DNA of 64,000 nt from Euglena gracilis (GCA_039621445.1 CP154954.1:70584150-70648149); one strand, 5' to 3'. Positions 51,318 through 63,944 are shown, numbered from the stretch's first letter. The notes: generated from the letters alone by a model not told the origin. A program made the numbers and translations.

Positions 51318-51557
51318 AGATATATATATATATGTATATGTATATATATGTATATATATATATGTATATATATACATATATATACACATATACATATATA
51401 CAGGTATATATACATATATATGTATATATATGTATATATGTATATATATACATATATACACACATATATATATACATATATATATACATATATATACATA
51501 TATATACATATATATATATATAATATATATAATAATATATATATATATATATATATT
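51318..51557. repeat. (TA)n/TATATG microsatellite
   Basis: TATATATG and TATATAC variants over about 240 bp. Confidence 0.95.
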
Positions 51558-51559
51558 CA

Positions 51560-54500
51560 TTCAACATTTGTTCAACACATGATGATAATGGAGAATTTCA
51601 AACACCCCGCCCCCTCTTACGGGCCTGATGGGACCAAATGGGAACTCAGAAGACTCCGGGTGCATGCCTCACATGCTGGGGGGGGGGTGGCGGCAACGGC
51701 AGCAACATTTCACATGGCCTCCTTCCCCGGGGGGGGGGGGGGGGGGGTAGAATCTCCAGGGGGGGTTTGGGTAGCATCTCCTGTGTCCCTCCGTTTCGGT
51801 CGCGCGGAGCCCCCAGAACGGCGCTGGATACGGGCGAATGGGGTCAGATCTGGGGAGATCCCGCAATTTACTGAAGGAACAGGGTTAGGGCTAGGATTGG
51901 TGCACCGAGAATTAGCACTCTTTTGAGGGACGATTATTATTGGGGTCCCGTTTTCGGAAGAGTCACACTTTCGACCGAATCGCACCCGAATTCGACCCAA
52001 ATTCCGCCTGACTCGGTCGGAAGTGCGGCCAAAATGCTCCCTAAATTCCTAAACAAGGGAGCCCCCCGGGAATCCGGTCGGAACCACCCTATCCCAAACA
52101 ATAACGCCGACTATCCCCCGAGGGTCAGACACGGGAGATGCTAAACGGACCCCCCCCCCTTGGAGATTCTACTCGTCCCCCTCCGGGGGGGGGGGGGCAA
52201 ATAAAATGTTGCTACTGAGGCAACATCAAAAACCGACCAAATATTTTGCCAAATAGTTGATTTGACAATAAGTGTAAGGCAGACGTTGGTGGGGCAAGTC
52301 AGTTGCTAGAGGAACCATTTTCCGGGGGGGGGGGGCAAACAAATGCACTTCTCCATAGCAGCTGTAATGCACACCTCGTCGCTGTTGCGACTCTGCTCCC
52401 TAAAGAATGGAGCAAGAGGAATAAAAAACAAAACCAGACTTTCTTAAGACTATGCAGTAAGGCCTGGAGGGGGCGTTCGACCCCTCCGTTCGACCCTTCG
52501 GGAGATGGGCGGTCGAACCATGCCCACCGCGCAAGCAAAATTCTGCAGGGACGCCAAAAAGATATGTTTCCAAAAGGCGCCCCCGGAATCACAGGAAAGC
52601 CTGGTGGGGCGGGGTCCACCTGCCACCCCTCCGGGAAACTGACTCCAGGCAAGTCAGCCGGTACAGAGGTAGGAGACGGGTCCCTATGAGGACTGGTCAG
52701 CGGGTACAGAGGGTAGAGGACAATTTCCCGGGCAGGTCTGGATGAGATGACATAGTTGAAATTTTCGACCCCCAGTGACAAAAAAAAACTGGAAAGCATT
52801 TTTTTCTTCACAAAAATTGTCACCAGAACCTGAAAGAAATGCTAGGAACTTTTTGAACCCTGGATATTCCCTTTTTAAATAAAATTTAAAATGTCCAAAA
52901 TTTTCTCGGGAGCCATGTCAGTGGGTGCAGGGGGGTGGGTGGGGCTTTGGGGATTCCCTGGTGGACGTCCCCCAAGGGGGGGGGTGAAATGCTTTTTTCT
53001 TCTCAGCAACCAAGCCAGGGAATTTCTTAAAGACCCAGGGAAGGGGGTCCAGCCGGCCAGCTTAAGACATTGCCAGACCTGAGGTGGGTTCCTGAAAAAG
53101 GACTTGGGGATAGCGAATTCTGTTCCGCTGGCAGGCAGCGAAGGCGGCAACAACGCATACGCGCGGGTCCTGCTGGTCCGGCGTGGGGCTGGAGCTTGCG
53201 GTGGGGTCCCGGCTGCTGCCGATCGGGGTGGCCGGGGCCGTGGGTTGCCCGGGGAAGGACGACCCCGCGCTTTGTAAGTCCTGCCAGGGTACGATGCATA
53301 AACCCGTGGTCAGCAGAAGACGCGGTGCTTTCTTGAAACCCTTTTTTTTGGGTTGTTTTGGGAGTGGGGCAAGGGTGTGGAAGTTTGGATCCAAAGCTGG
53401 GCTTGAATTGACGCCTCACCGTCAGGCCGAAACCGTGACGCGACACGAGCCCGATTTCTTTGTCTGTCTCTTTCTTTTTGATGTATGCCTTTTTTCATTT
53501 TGTTGGTCATTTTCAAAAAAACATATGATCTTATGAATGGACGTTTCATTTGTGTGTGTGCACTTTTTTTTTTTGCCTTGCCAAAGAAACCGGAAATGTC
53601 ACACCCTTCTGACTAAAAGGAGGATGGTACTGGGGAATAAACTCTGCAACATCAATATATGTTTCATAAAATATACACAATATATATCATATATTATGTA
53701 AAATATATGATTTATATATGATTATACACATGCACATACACACATGTAAAACACACACATGCATACAAATAATATGTGATAAGCAAAAAAGTGCAGTATA
53801 TATCAAACAAAGTGTTCTTCCAGTATATTCTGGTTTGTTCCAGTGTTTATTCTGGTTATTCCGGTAACTTTCATCCCGAAGAGACTTTGAATTTCCTTGA
53901 AATCCATATTGACACTTTAGGGATGGACACACGTCGAAATGAAGCTCACCATCTCTGCGGTTTGGGGACGTCCGTCGGAGGGCTGGCTCGTTCGACGGTC
54001 CCGTGAGTGGCAGAGGCAGGCCAAAAGACACAAAACCTCAACATTCATCCCCTCCAGCCTCCACCAACAGCTTCGCCCATTTTATCAATCAATCATAACT
54101 GCTCCAATCATAACTGGTCCGCGCATAGGAGAGTTTTCGCGGTTGCAAACCTGGGGGTTAAATATTTTGCCAAAAAATCAAACCTGCATTAACCAAACAA
54201 CGCCCATTTCAGAAAAAAATCTCACCCCTTGGCGCTGGGTCAAAATCTAGGCAATAATTGCCTGTGGCCCTTCACGTCTGGGAGGTGCAGGATTCTTAAC
54301 ATTTCCACACTGTGTATTGGTCGGTTGCATCACAGTGTTGCAGTAGGGTCATTTTTGAGTTTTTGTGTGAGCACCATTGCCTCTCATTTGCATGAATCTG
54401 CTTCTTTTTCACATTAGGACTCCACAGCACAAGACAGATTGAGTTAAATAGGCACAGATTTCCCCATTCTGATTCATTGTGACTCAACGATGATGGTAAC

Positions 54501-54745
54501 CCCCCACCTGTGGGTGCCACCTCGCCATCTGGCGATGCTTAGATTGATATTTTGTGCTCTGTAGAACAGTCGAAGAAAGGAACCCTTGATTCCACTGTTC
54601 TCACCTTTTGTCCACATGAGATTTTGTGCAAAAGGTAGGGAGCCGGCTGCAATGCAGCAAAAAAACAACAACCAGCACAGCAGAAAAAAAATGCCACTCA
54701 TCTGTCATGGCCTGGTCGGGGCTTCGATGCTCGGGGAACTGCCAC
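51560..54745. other. Intron-like stretch with one ambiguous island
   Basis: G-run-rich decayed elements lie at 51.6-52.2, 52.3-52.7 and 52.9-53.05 kb. At 53125-53280 both strands are strongly biased. Minus reads AGSSFPGQPTAPATPIGSSR with donor GTATGC; plus reads GLELAVGSRLLPIGVAGAVG with the perfect donor GTAAGT. Confidence 0.4.
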
Positions 54746-54797
54746 TCAGAGCATGCACGTGGTTGACAAACCGCCGGGCTAGCAAGCGATTTATAAC
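54746..54797 (-). CDS. Probable exon, helical
   Basis: VINRLLARRFVNHVHAL follows TACCACAG; the donor is GTGGCA. If unspliced, the frame runs 14 more codons to a TGA, so this could instead be the last exon of a separate gene. The spliced version matches the phase of the exon at 50650. Confidence 0.5.
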
Positions 54798-55111
54798 CTG
54801 TGGTAGAATGAGAAAGAAAGAGATATGGCAACCACAATTTTGACAATGGCATGCGGTACAATGAGAGACGGCGGCAGGGGGGCCATCGCATGGGGTAATT
54901 TTCCCGGGGGGTTGGGCTAGAAATTTGGCTCGTTAGGAAGCCCCCCCCCCCCAGGTTGTGGTCCGACAGCACCTGACCACTGAGCTGTGGAAGCCAAAAC
55001 TGGCTTCAAAAAAAAAAACAGCCTGCAAAAAAAAACAAAAATATCAAACAGAAAAAATGCGACAACGCCGAACCCCCCCAGCAAGCACCTGTGACAGATT
55101 CCAAATTTTAG

Positions 55112-55172
55112 CCCGCGGTCGGCTGCGGTCGGCCGCGGTCGGCTGCGGTCGGCTGCGGTCGGCTGCGGTCGG
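55112..55172. repeat. Ten-bp repeat GGTCGGCTGC, array 1
   Basis: About six units of GGTCGGCTGC or GGTCGGCCGC. Further arrays lie at 55613-55661 and 55688-55747. Confidence 0.8.
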
Positions 55173-55612
55173 CAAAATAATCGGCCGTAGGTGGGGGGCA
55201 GGCTAACTAAAAATGAGCATATATCACTTTCTTTTGGCCACTTTTGTTGCTTTTGCCCACTTTTTGCTGTGTTTTGCAAAAAAAAAGGTCGAAAGTGGCT
55301 TTAAATGGTCAAAAATGGCCCAAAATGACCCAAAATGGCCCAAAATGGCCGGAGAGCAGGACAAAAATGGCCCAAAATTAAACAAGTGGGCAAAAAGTGG
55401 CCAAAAATGGTCAAAATAGGTCAAAATGGGTGAATTATGGTGCCTAATGGGCCAAAAGGGGACAAAAGCGAGCTCAAATGGCCAAAAGTGGCCAAAAGTG
55501 GTCAAAAGTGGCCAAAAGTGACAACATGAGCCAGATGAGCCAGAAAAATCTCAAAGTCTGAGCCTAATTCCTCATTCTCACTGAAAAATTGGCATCGATC
55601 AAAAAAAATTGT

Positions 55613-55747
55613 GCGGTCGGCTGCGGTCGGCTGCGGTCGGCTGCGGTCGGCTGCGGTCGGCACCCCACCTATGATAGTCCTGAAACCCGCGGTCGGCCGC
55701 GGTCGGCTGCGGTCGGCTGCGGTCGGCTGCGGTCGGCTGCGGTCGGC
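55613..55747. repeat. Ten-bp repeat GGTCGGCTGC, arrays 2 and 3
   Basis: Two arrays are separated by a short unique segment (CACCCCACCTATGATAGTCC). A GGGGGGCAGGC motif near 55.19 kb is inverted at 55.76 kb, so the whole region may be one decayed inverted-repeat element. Confidence 0.7.
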
Positions 55748-55859
55748 ATAGGTGCCTGCCCCCCAGCAAAGACACATAGAAACTTCACTTTGGACAATTC
55801 TGACAACTTTTTCAAAAAAAAATTCGCTTCCTCTCGAGAGGTTGGCTGGCTGGGCCAGC

Positions 55860-56195
55860 AGCCCCCTTCCCGGGCCTTCTTTTTGGGTCCGTTGCTGGAA
55901 ACCTCCAAGGGGCGTCTTATTTTTGAATTTTTTATTGACCGACCCGGGCCCGAAAAAACCGTCATTTTTCAGGTTCCCAAAATCATCAAAAAATTTCTTT
56001 CGGCGCTTCGCACCATGTGTAAATTCATGTAAGTTGACATTTAGCATGCTTTTTGGACTTCAAAACCCTGAAAATTTTTGAAATTTCATTATTTTCGAAA
56101 TTTTTGAAATTGGGGGTTTTGGGAATTTTTTTTCAGGGAAAAATTCACTGTCTTCGGCGCTTCGCGCAGTCAGGGGGAGTCCTATTTTAGGGGGA
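55860..56195. mobile_element. 'AATAAGACC' family copy lacking the fold-back insertion
   Basis: Shared text in inverse orientation includes GGGTCCGTTGCTGGAAACCT, CGGGCCCGAAAAA, TTTTTCAGGTTCCCAA, CGGCGCTTCGC and a TTTGAAATTTCAT stretch. Between TTTTTCAGGTTCCCA and the CGGCGCTTCGC motif it is uninterrupted, unlike the copy at 9939-11755. Confidence 0.6.
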
Positions 56196-56310
56196 GGTTT
56201 AAGGGGCCTGCTGCAGCGCCCCCCCCCCCCAGCCCAGGGGCTGCCGGGATAACCTTCAAGGTATGCATGGGGCGCATAACTTGGGCGGGGGGGGGGGGGG
56301 CAGCGGACAC

Positions 56311-56385
56311 CTTGAACGCCTTGCCGGTGGTGCAGCACGTGCCCCGGAATAGCCCCGCGATGGCCTGTGTGTCGACCTCCGGCTT
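56311..56385 (-). CDS. Probable exon
   Basis: Exactly 25 codons (KPEVDTQAIAGLFRGTCCTT then GKAFK) lie between GCGAACAG and GTGTCC, phase 0/0, with G/C-rich third positions. No domain is recognised. Confidence 0.6.
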
Positions 56386-57856
56386 CTGTTCGCCAAACCC
56401 CGGGGGGGGGGGCAGGGGATGCTTTGTGCCATGGGTGCCACCCCCCCCCGCCCCACCAGGTCGGTTTTGGGTTCTGGTGCCTGCCAACAGAATGAAAAAT
56501 TCCCTTGAAAAATGGGCATTTTTGGGACCCCGGCGCCGTCGGTATAGTACCACCCACCCCAAAACCCGACCCACATGGGGGGGGGTTCGGAAATGCTTAC
56601 ACCCCTGCCTGCCCACAGCCGAGGGGGGGGGGGGGGCAGAAACTGCACCGGTCAAAAACTGTACTGCAAAAAAACTGCAAAAAACACCGCAAAAAACTGC
56701 ACTTCAACAAAAAAAATTAACAATAAGCCAGCTGAAATGGTGTGCATATGCAAAACTACGTAAATTGCGACCACATGAGCACGCCCCAATTCACCTAACT
56801 TTTTTTTTGCACAGCTTTGGAGCCGATGACGACAAAAATGGAAGCAACCAACCAATCAATGTGCAGTTTTTCATGCACTGAAATGCAAGTCATGTGTTTG
56901 GATGCCGAGTCACCCCGGTTTTCCTGCACCAAAACTGGTACGGACCATGTCCACAAAGATGCCAAACGGTTTCCTTTCTAATACGGGAAAAATGCACATT
57001 TACCCACACACATAATTTTTTTATGCTTTCATTTTTTCCAGGGGATTCTCAGTTTGGAACTTTCGGTCCATCACCTGGTGAAGTTTCCCCATGTCACGAC
57101 GAAAAAAAAATTATAACAACCACCAAAAACTTTGAACATTGTCCTTAGGGGATTGCCAACTACTACAAATACTACTACTGCTACTACTACTACAAATAAG
57201 ATTCTTGCTCTTTGAAGCTTGTGTGACATTTGTCCACAATGCTTGGGCCAAGACCCAAACTTCTTCAGGAGCTTGTGCTTTGCCACCAAAATTTGCACAA
57301 AACAGTTTTTGTATTTAGTCCCTAGGAATCCCAATATGAAAAATTGAATCTGCTTTCCAGTGCGCAAATGACACTTGCCAAAATAAGCATCGTGACATCT
57401 GTTACCACAGGCTGGAGATGGAGCAATTTTGGTTGGGGAGTGATTGTGTTCCAATCACCGAAACAATTTTTTTTTGGAATGGTGCAACACCAATCTCTGT
57501 TGTATTAAGAGGCAAGGCAGTTGGCAAGACAGTTGGGGTCAAGACAATTGGTGGGATAACTGTAGACAACACAACTCATGAAAAGATGATGCTTTTCTTG
57601 AGAACCACCATTCAAACATATAATCCAGCACCAAAAAAAAAACAGACACCTCAGGTTTCCTCAAAACTGGAAGAAAAAAAAACTGCAAAAAACAGCACGT
57701 GTGCAGTTTTTTCAGAAAAGCAAAAAACTGCAAAAAAAACCGAAAACTTGAAAACTGCCAAAAAAAACTGCAAAAACTGCACGGTGGATATCCCCCCCTC
57801 TGCCACAGCATCCCCTCCAGGGGAGGAGGGGGGTCTGACTCTCCTTAAAAAGAAAC

Positions 57857-57945
57857 CTGGTCGACCTCCGAGGCGAGGACGACGTTCTCCATCCGCAGCC
57901 GCGCGATGGGGTCCGCGGCCCAGGGGAAAAGCACCGGTCGCGATT
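57857..57945 (-). CDS. Probable exon
   Basis: SRPVLFPWAADPIARLRMEN then VVLASEVDQ lies between CACCCACAG and CAG|GTTTCT, with very strong third-position bias. Outgoing phase 0 matches the next exon at 56311; incoming phase 1 does not match the exon at 62325, 4.4 kb upstream. Confidence 0.68.
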
Positions 57946-58853
57946 CTGTGGGTGGAGACGGCCGTGATCACCCAGGGCCACAGGAACGGGGTCGGAAACA
58001 AAAAATCGAAACTGGAAAAATACCCCAAGAGTGCCAAGTTATGCAAAAAACCGATTTGCCAAAATATGCTCTGGCCAGCCCAAATTCAACAAATACAACG
58101 CATTATCCCATTTTTCGCCCATTCTTTTGCACACCCAATAGTGGAAAAACCATCCAGAGGCTGCGGAATAAATCATATTATAAACTCGTTGATGGAGAGG
58201 GAAGGGGGTCCGGGGCTGGAAAAAGATCTACTGGATGGCTGGACAACGGGGGATGGAATCCACTTCAGCTAAATCGGCCACATGCGGGGGGGACCTGGCA
58301 GGTTTCCAATTTCCCGGCAGACGGGGGGGGGGGGCAAGGTTGGGGTTCTATCCCGAAACCTGAAACCCACCACAAGGAGTTGAACTGGAAAACACGAGGT
58401 TCAACCACCTTCATTGAACACTTTTTTTTAACTTTTCCACACGGCATTTTTTTTCTTCAAAATTTTACACCAACGATGCCAATGGTTGTCTGTCAGCTTC
58501 TCAGAACCAACTGGATTTTGGCATGCGATTCACTGAAATTAAAGAAATGCAACAAAGCGGAGGTTTTGTGTCTTGTTTGCTTCAGAAACATTAGAGATGG
58601 GGCTTTTTTGGGGCAATAAGCACTTCAAATCTGCCATTCTGGGGGAGAACAGTGTCTGCAGAGGTGAACGTCCCGATGAGCTCACAAAATGAAAAAAAAC
58701 CATTAAACTGAAGCCCCTGAAACCTTCTTCCACTAACCAAGGACCATAATGCAAACCATACCACCTTCTTGGCTAAATAAAACACAAAAAAATATGTATG
58801 AATAAACAATTAAAATTCTATATATAAATATGCATACATATACGTATATGTGT

Positions 58854-58892
<39 letters not shown>

Positions 58893-58902
58893 CAAACACA
58901 TG

Positions 58903-59145
58903 AACCCCCCCTCCCTAATAGAAGCGCGGGTGCGCTTATAGCAGACTGCCGCCCCTGGGCGCGGGGGGTGCACTTCTAATTGGACCCTTCTGGCCCGATT
59001 TTTTTGTTGATTTCCTTTAAAAATCCCATCAAATGGGGGGGGTGCGCTTGTAGTGGACCGCCGCCTTCGACGACTGGGGGTGCGCTTTTATTTGGACCCT
59101 GCGCTTGTAGCGGCCCCGCGCTTCTATTAGGGAGGGGGCGGGTTT
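58903..59145. mobile_element. 'AATAGAAGCGCGGG' word element
   Basis: CCCTCCCTAATAGAAGCGCG at the left is exactly inverted at the right (CGCGCTTCTATTAGGGAGGG). GTGCGCTTNTANTNGGACC-type units repeat about five times inside. Confidence 0.7.
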
Positions 59146-59157
59146 ACATACATACAT

Positions 59158-59347
59158 ACATACATATATATGTATATATATGTATATATATGTGTATATA
59201 TGTATATATATGTATATATATATATGGCTATATATAGCCATACATACATGCATTTACATATCTTCATTGAATAATGTATATACATGTGAATATTGGTATA
59301 TATGTTTAAACATGTGTGTGTATATATATGTATGTATACATAGAAAT

Positions 59348-59427
<80 letters not shown>

Positions 59428-59446
59428 TTATATCTGTCTGCTTGGC

Positions 59447-59520
<74 letters not shown>
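59158..59520. repeat. TATATG, (TATC)n and (TGTC)n microsatellites
   Basis: TATATG repeats (59158-59230) are followed by about 20 TATC units (59347-59426) and about 18 TGTC units (59447-59518). Confidence 0.95.
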
Positions 59521-60079
59521 CCTACTTATCTATCATCTCATCCATCAAGAATGTTATACCTATCTATGCATCCCTGCATTTCTGCATGCACACCCTGAAA
59601 CGTGATTGTTATTTTAAAGAAAATGCACACACATGCATACAAAACAAACTTGTTGCAAACACAGTCCGTTTCAAATTTGCACTTGTTTGACTCGAAAAGG
59701 GCATGCAAATGAAGCGGATATGAAATGCATTTGTCAACTTTGTGTAGAGTCCAGTGGCTATCCATGTGGTACTTGGCGAACGCACATCACAAACCAGAAA
59801 ATGGTGGTGCCTGCTGAGACAACGAGGCACCAGCCATCAGTTTTAGAAGTGCACTCTGGCATCACAGAGGGGAACGACTTGTAAAAAGGCTGGCAAAGGG
59901 TTGGCTGATAGCCTGGCTGGTGGTTCCAGACGGGAAAAGGCAAGGGAACAACGGGGCTGCCTGTGTGGGGGATTGAATCCTTTCCCTTTGGCAACGGTAC
60001 TGTCGTTGACAAGTCCTGATCTGTGTGCAGAATCACATGCCTCAGGCAATCCTCAAATCTTATCTCATCCGAACAAATT

Positions 60080-60080
<1 letters not shown>

Positions 60081-60116
<36 letters not shown>

Positions 60117-60274
60117 TGTCTGTGTGTGTGTGTGTGTGTCTGTGTCTGTGTGTCTGTCTGTGTGTGTGTGTGTGTGTGTCTGTGTCTGTGTGTCTGTCTG
60201 TGTGTGTGTGTGTGTCTGTGTCTGTGTGTGTGTGTCTGTGTGTGTGTCTGTGTCTGTGTGTCTGTGTCTGTGTC

Positions 60275-60311
<37 letters not shown>

Positions 60312-60312
60312 T
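60081..60312. repeat. (TG)n/(TGTC)n microsatellite
   Basis: TGTGTG runs are interspersed with TGTCTGTG. Confidence 0.95.
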
Positions 60313-60386
60313 TGTGGTTGGATTTGTAAATCGGCACATGACTGGGTGTGCTTGTTTGCGGGGGGCACAGCCCGCCAACAACAGGC

Positions 60387-62280
60387 CAGACATTCATTCA
60401 GTGTGGTTCACAAAAGACTTATGAACCACAAATTTTTTTTTGGTGTCCACAGGTGAACCACAAAATTTTGGTGTCCACAAAATCTTTTGATTGATCTGTA
60501 GACACCTCAGCCACATTGTGGACCTTGGCCCCGGCTCAACCCATAAAGCATGGCAGGGAATGACACCCACCGCTGTGGTTGGAGGAGGGTCGCCACTCCC
60601 TCGTACCACACATGCAGAGCCCCAAACCCCAAGGTCAATTGAGAGGGTTCGCACCAGGGGTTTTTTTAAGACCGGGGGGGGAGGGGGGGCCCCACCCACC
60701 CACCCACCCCCTGGGGGGGGGGCCCCGGGGGGGGGGGGGTCCCGGGGGACCCACAAAAAAATGGCCGAAAAAATCGCGAAAAGTGCTAAAATAGAATTTT
60801 TTCGGCGCCTGCGGCGCCGAAAAGTATATCCCACCCCCCTCCGGGGGGGGACCCCCCCGGGGGGGGGGGCTCGGCCGGAGCCACCCACCCCACCCCCCAC
60901 CTCCCCCCCCCGGGGGTCCAAACTTAAAAAAATCCCTGGTTCGCACGGATTAAAAATATCCACCACTACTTTATCGAGAACAGTGTCCCAGGCACCGGCT
61001 TCACGCCCGAACCAAGGTGGGACACAGTTTTTGAAACCGTTTCTATGGGGTTCCAGCTTCACGCCCGAACCGGCGTCTGAGGAATCACGGCCAATTTCAC
61101 TCTAAATTCTCATGTTTGGGACACTTTTGGGCAACTTTGGTCCGAATTGGTCGCCGATCGAAATTGATAGATTCCACACTTCTGATGCCATGTTGCCCAT
61201 CAATTGAAAGCTCTTCTCAAGGGCTTTTGACAGATGGCCACAGAATTCAACCATAATGCACATAGCTCTCGATAGTGTATTCAAAAATTTGACATGTTAA
61301 TTTGTCAAATCCCACAGCTCAGGAACCATACAGCATATCAATCGAAAGCTCTCCCCAAGACCTTTTGCTTGATACCCTCAGAAGTCAGCCACAATGCACA
61401 GCGCTCTGAAAATCGGCGGTCACACGTTCCGACCCTGTTTTCTTCGAAATTCCAATGTTGCCACCTGCCATGTTGCCCCTTGCTCGGAAGATCTTCTCAA
61501 GTCAGCAGATGGCCTTAGATTTCAGCCATCCTGCGTGATATTCCATTTCAGAAATTTTTTTTACCCAAAATTGGCCAAAAAGAAATTATTGCATAAAAAA
61601 AAACCCAATCTCTGGCCGAAGACCCCCCAAAAACTGCTCAGATATGCTTACCACATGTCTACAAAGCATTTTGGACACTTTTTGGCACTCCCCCCAGACG
61701 CCGGCTTCACGCCCAACGCGGCGTCTGGGACGCCTGTTTGGGCAGAAAGTTCCCACCCGAACCGGCGTCCCAGACGCCAGTTCCGGCGTGAAGCCGGAGT
61801 TCCCAGACACAGTTTCACCACGGTGGAGGATGTGGACCCAATCACATGTGAGCCACAAATTTTGTTGGTGTCTACAGGTGAACCACAAAATTTTTTTTGG
61901 TGCCCATACCTACCCCCCCCCCCCGGGAAACTGTCACCTGACAGGTTGGCCAGTACCGGGGACCCTGACAACTTCCTATACTGACAGGTTGGCCAGTACC
62001 AGGGACCCTGACAGTTTCCCGGATAGGGCATTTCAAGGGAAAGTCAATGAAAAATGACCCTGACAGGTTGGCCGGTACTGGGGACCCTGACAACTTCCTA
62101 TACTGACAGGTTGGCCGGTACCGGGGACCCTGACAGTTTCCCGGGCGGGACCCTGACAGGTTCTCGGGCATGACAGTTTCCCGGGGGGGGGTGGTAGGTA
62201 CGTGAAGCATAAAAATTTTTTGGTGTCCACAGTGAACCACAAAATGACTACCTTGGTGCACCACACTAAATGAATGCTTG
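60387..62280. mobile_element. 1.9-kb hAT-like element (CAGACATTCATT family)
   Basis: The ends CAGACATTCATTCAGTGTGG and CCACACTAAATGAATGCTTG are inverted, with a perfect CAACAGGC duplication (60379-60386, 62281-62288). Near both ends lie GAACCACAAAATTTTTTGGT/TGGTGTCCACA repeats. It contains the nested copy at 60655-60938, a tandem array at 61937-62170 and an inverted GACGCCGGCTTCACGCC pair near 61696-61796. No transposase frame was recognised. Confidence 0.85.
60655..60938. mobile_element. CAGGGGTTTTTTT-family element, copy 2
   Basis: The ends are CAGGGGTTTTTTTAAG and CTTAAAAAAATCCCTG, with a perfect GTTCGCAC duplication (60647-60654, 60939-60946) that fits nTnnnnAn. Its interior is nearly the same as copy 1. 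It is nested in the 60387-62280 element. Confidence 0.92.
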
Positions 62281-62324
62281 CAACAGGCGGGCCCCGCCCA
62301 CGGGCCCATGACAGGTCAGTCCAC

Positions 62325-62421
62325 CTGCAACCGGCCCGTCACCTGCGTCCGCAACTGCACCAAGCGGTCCAACAGGCCGTTTGCCCGCCGCACCAGTTCC
62401 TTCCGCCCGTCCCAGGCAGGG
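62325..62421 (-). CDS. Probable exon, coiled-coil-like
   Basis: PAWDGRKELVRRANGLLDRL then VQLRTQVTGRLQ has a Leu/Val heptad-like pattern. It lies between CACCCAGCCCAG-type upstream sequence ending CCCAG and GTGGAC. The 3' end of the 1.9-kb element at 60387-62280 lies only 44 bp into its downstream intron. Confidence 0.62.
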
Positions 62422-62571
62422 CTGGGTGGGAGGGTGTGGTGGCCAAATGCCTATAATCCAGCCCAAGATGTTGCCCATTTTAGGGGTGGTGGGCATAGGC
62501 AGCCCCCCCACCACCCAAGGGCTCATGGGGTTCCCCTGGAGCCCTGGTCCCGGGCGTCCTGCTGCCCGGAC

Positions 62572-62627
62572 GTCAGCTCCACCGTCAACGCCCTGGCGGG
62601 CCACCCTCCGGGTATACTGCCGTACTC
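62572..62627 (-). CDS. Possible exon
   Basis: EYGSIPGGWPARALTVEL follows GGACACACAG; the donor would be the weak GTCCGG, which fits the phase of the exon at 62325. The plus strand is also open with good bias (STVNALAGHPPG), so strand is uncertain. Confidence 0.35.
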
Positions 62628-62685
62628 CTGTGTGTCCAGATTTGTACATTCGGCCCAGGAACCCCTGTGGGTGAACCCTTGGGAC

Positions 62686-62927
62686 CAGCGGTTTTTTTTA
62701 AGACCGGGGGGGGGGGAGGGGGTCCCCCCACCACCCACCCCCTGGGGGGGGGGTCCCAGGGGGAGTCCCAGGGGGACCCACAAAAATCGCGAAAAGTGCT
62801 AAAAATAGCACCTTTTCAAAAAATTTCGGCCGAAAAGTATATCCCACCCCCTCCTGGGAGACCCCCGGGGGGGGTCAGCCGGACCCACCTACCCCCCCGG
62901 GGGGTCCACGACTAAACAAAATCCCTG
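62686..62927. mobile_element. CAGGGGTTTTTTT-family element, copy 3
   Basis: The ends are CAGCGGTTTTTTT and ACAAAATCCCTG, with a perfect CTTGGGAC duplication (62678-62685, 62928-62935). The central CGGCGCC hairpin is partly lost relative to copies 1 and 2. Confidence 0.9.
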
Positions 62928-63834
62928 CTTGGGACCCATGGGGGGAAAATTTGGGGCTCCAAATCATGATGAATTTGGCCCCAAAAGCATCATGATGAAC
63001 TCCAAACCCCGGGAGGAAGGTGCTGCCCATCCCCCCCCCCGAAATGGCGAATGGACGTGGTGCAAAAAAATATAGGCCTTCTTTTGGACCTTCGGCGCCG
63101 GGGTGCGCTGGCTGAATGAATGGCTGAATGCCCAGGTGGTGCTTTTGGCCATGTGACCCCCCCCCCCGGGTGGGGGAGTTGGATCCAAATGCTCAATGCC
63201 TTTTCCCTTCAAATACGTGATATGGCGGCTGCTTTGTACATGGCAAATCTGACAAATCTGACAAATCAGGCGAAACTAATATAAAACTAATATGCAAAAA
63301 TTTCCAGTGGCATCACTGTTAACCAGTTAACCCTTTTTGTCCACGTTTTGTGTCGGAGAGCAAACCACCAGCATGCTTAGGAAGCCTCAGGTTGGTCACA
63401 ACAGCAGATATCCAAATTGTAGAGAGAAAACTTAACTGGATTGACCTCAAGACATTGTGTGGCCAACGCAATGACACCAGTCAAAACGACATTCATGGCA
63501 TGCCTTTCCAGGCGGGCAGCACATCAGGGTCCTAGAGCGAACTAACATTAATCTGAGCAGTCGGACAGTTCAATGCGAGGAAATGGGTTCGGACCAGTTG
63601 TGGTGCTCCAAAATAACAGTGGGTATCGTTTCACATATACAGCATATTAAAAAGTTCAATCGTTACAGAGCACATTTAAAGAGAATGGGGGTAAAACCGT
63701 AAAACTGTGAATGCCTCAAGAAAAAAGCATGCTGTGAATGCCTCAAGAAATGACGTGAGTGAATTATTCCATTCCAGTGTTCTGCAGGCGCAGAGGCGGT
63801 GTTCACTGAGACAGACTCCGGCCCGCTGGTGAAC

Positions 63835-63944
63835 GCAGCGGCACGGGAAATTGGATTGGCCCGCCCGGCTCGAAACCGCATCGATCCTGTGCTCCAACAG
63901 CTTCTGCACCGTACCAAACAATTGCCCAATAACATCCACCGCGG
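63835..63944 (-). CDS. Possible exon at the right edge
   Basis: AVDVIGQLFGTVQKLLEHRI then DAVSSRAGQSNFPCRC looks helical and fits minus-strand splicing (acceptor GATGCCAG, donor GTTCAC). The plus strand is equally open (GPLVNAAAREIGLARPARNR), so this is a coding-like island of uncertain strand. Confidence 0.35.

Noticed and set aside
52440-52660. Minus-strand frame with FPEGWQVDPAPPGFPVIPGA
   Set aside because: It lies in a G/C-run element similar in style to other decayed repeats; no acceptor-donor pair fits.
59758-60060. Minus-strand frame with [20 protein letters not shown]
   Set aside because: It continues from the (TG)n repeat translation and lacks splice boundaries or third-position bias.
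60490-60610. Minus-strand frame with VWYEGVATLLQPQRWVSF
   Set aside because: It lies inside the 1.9-kb transposon, has an early stop and weak bias.
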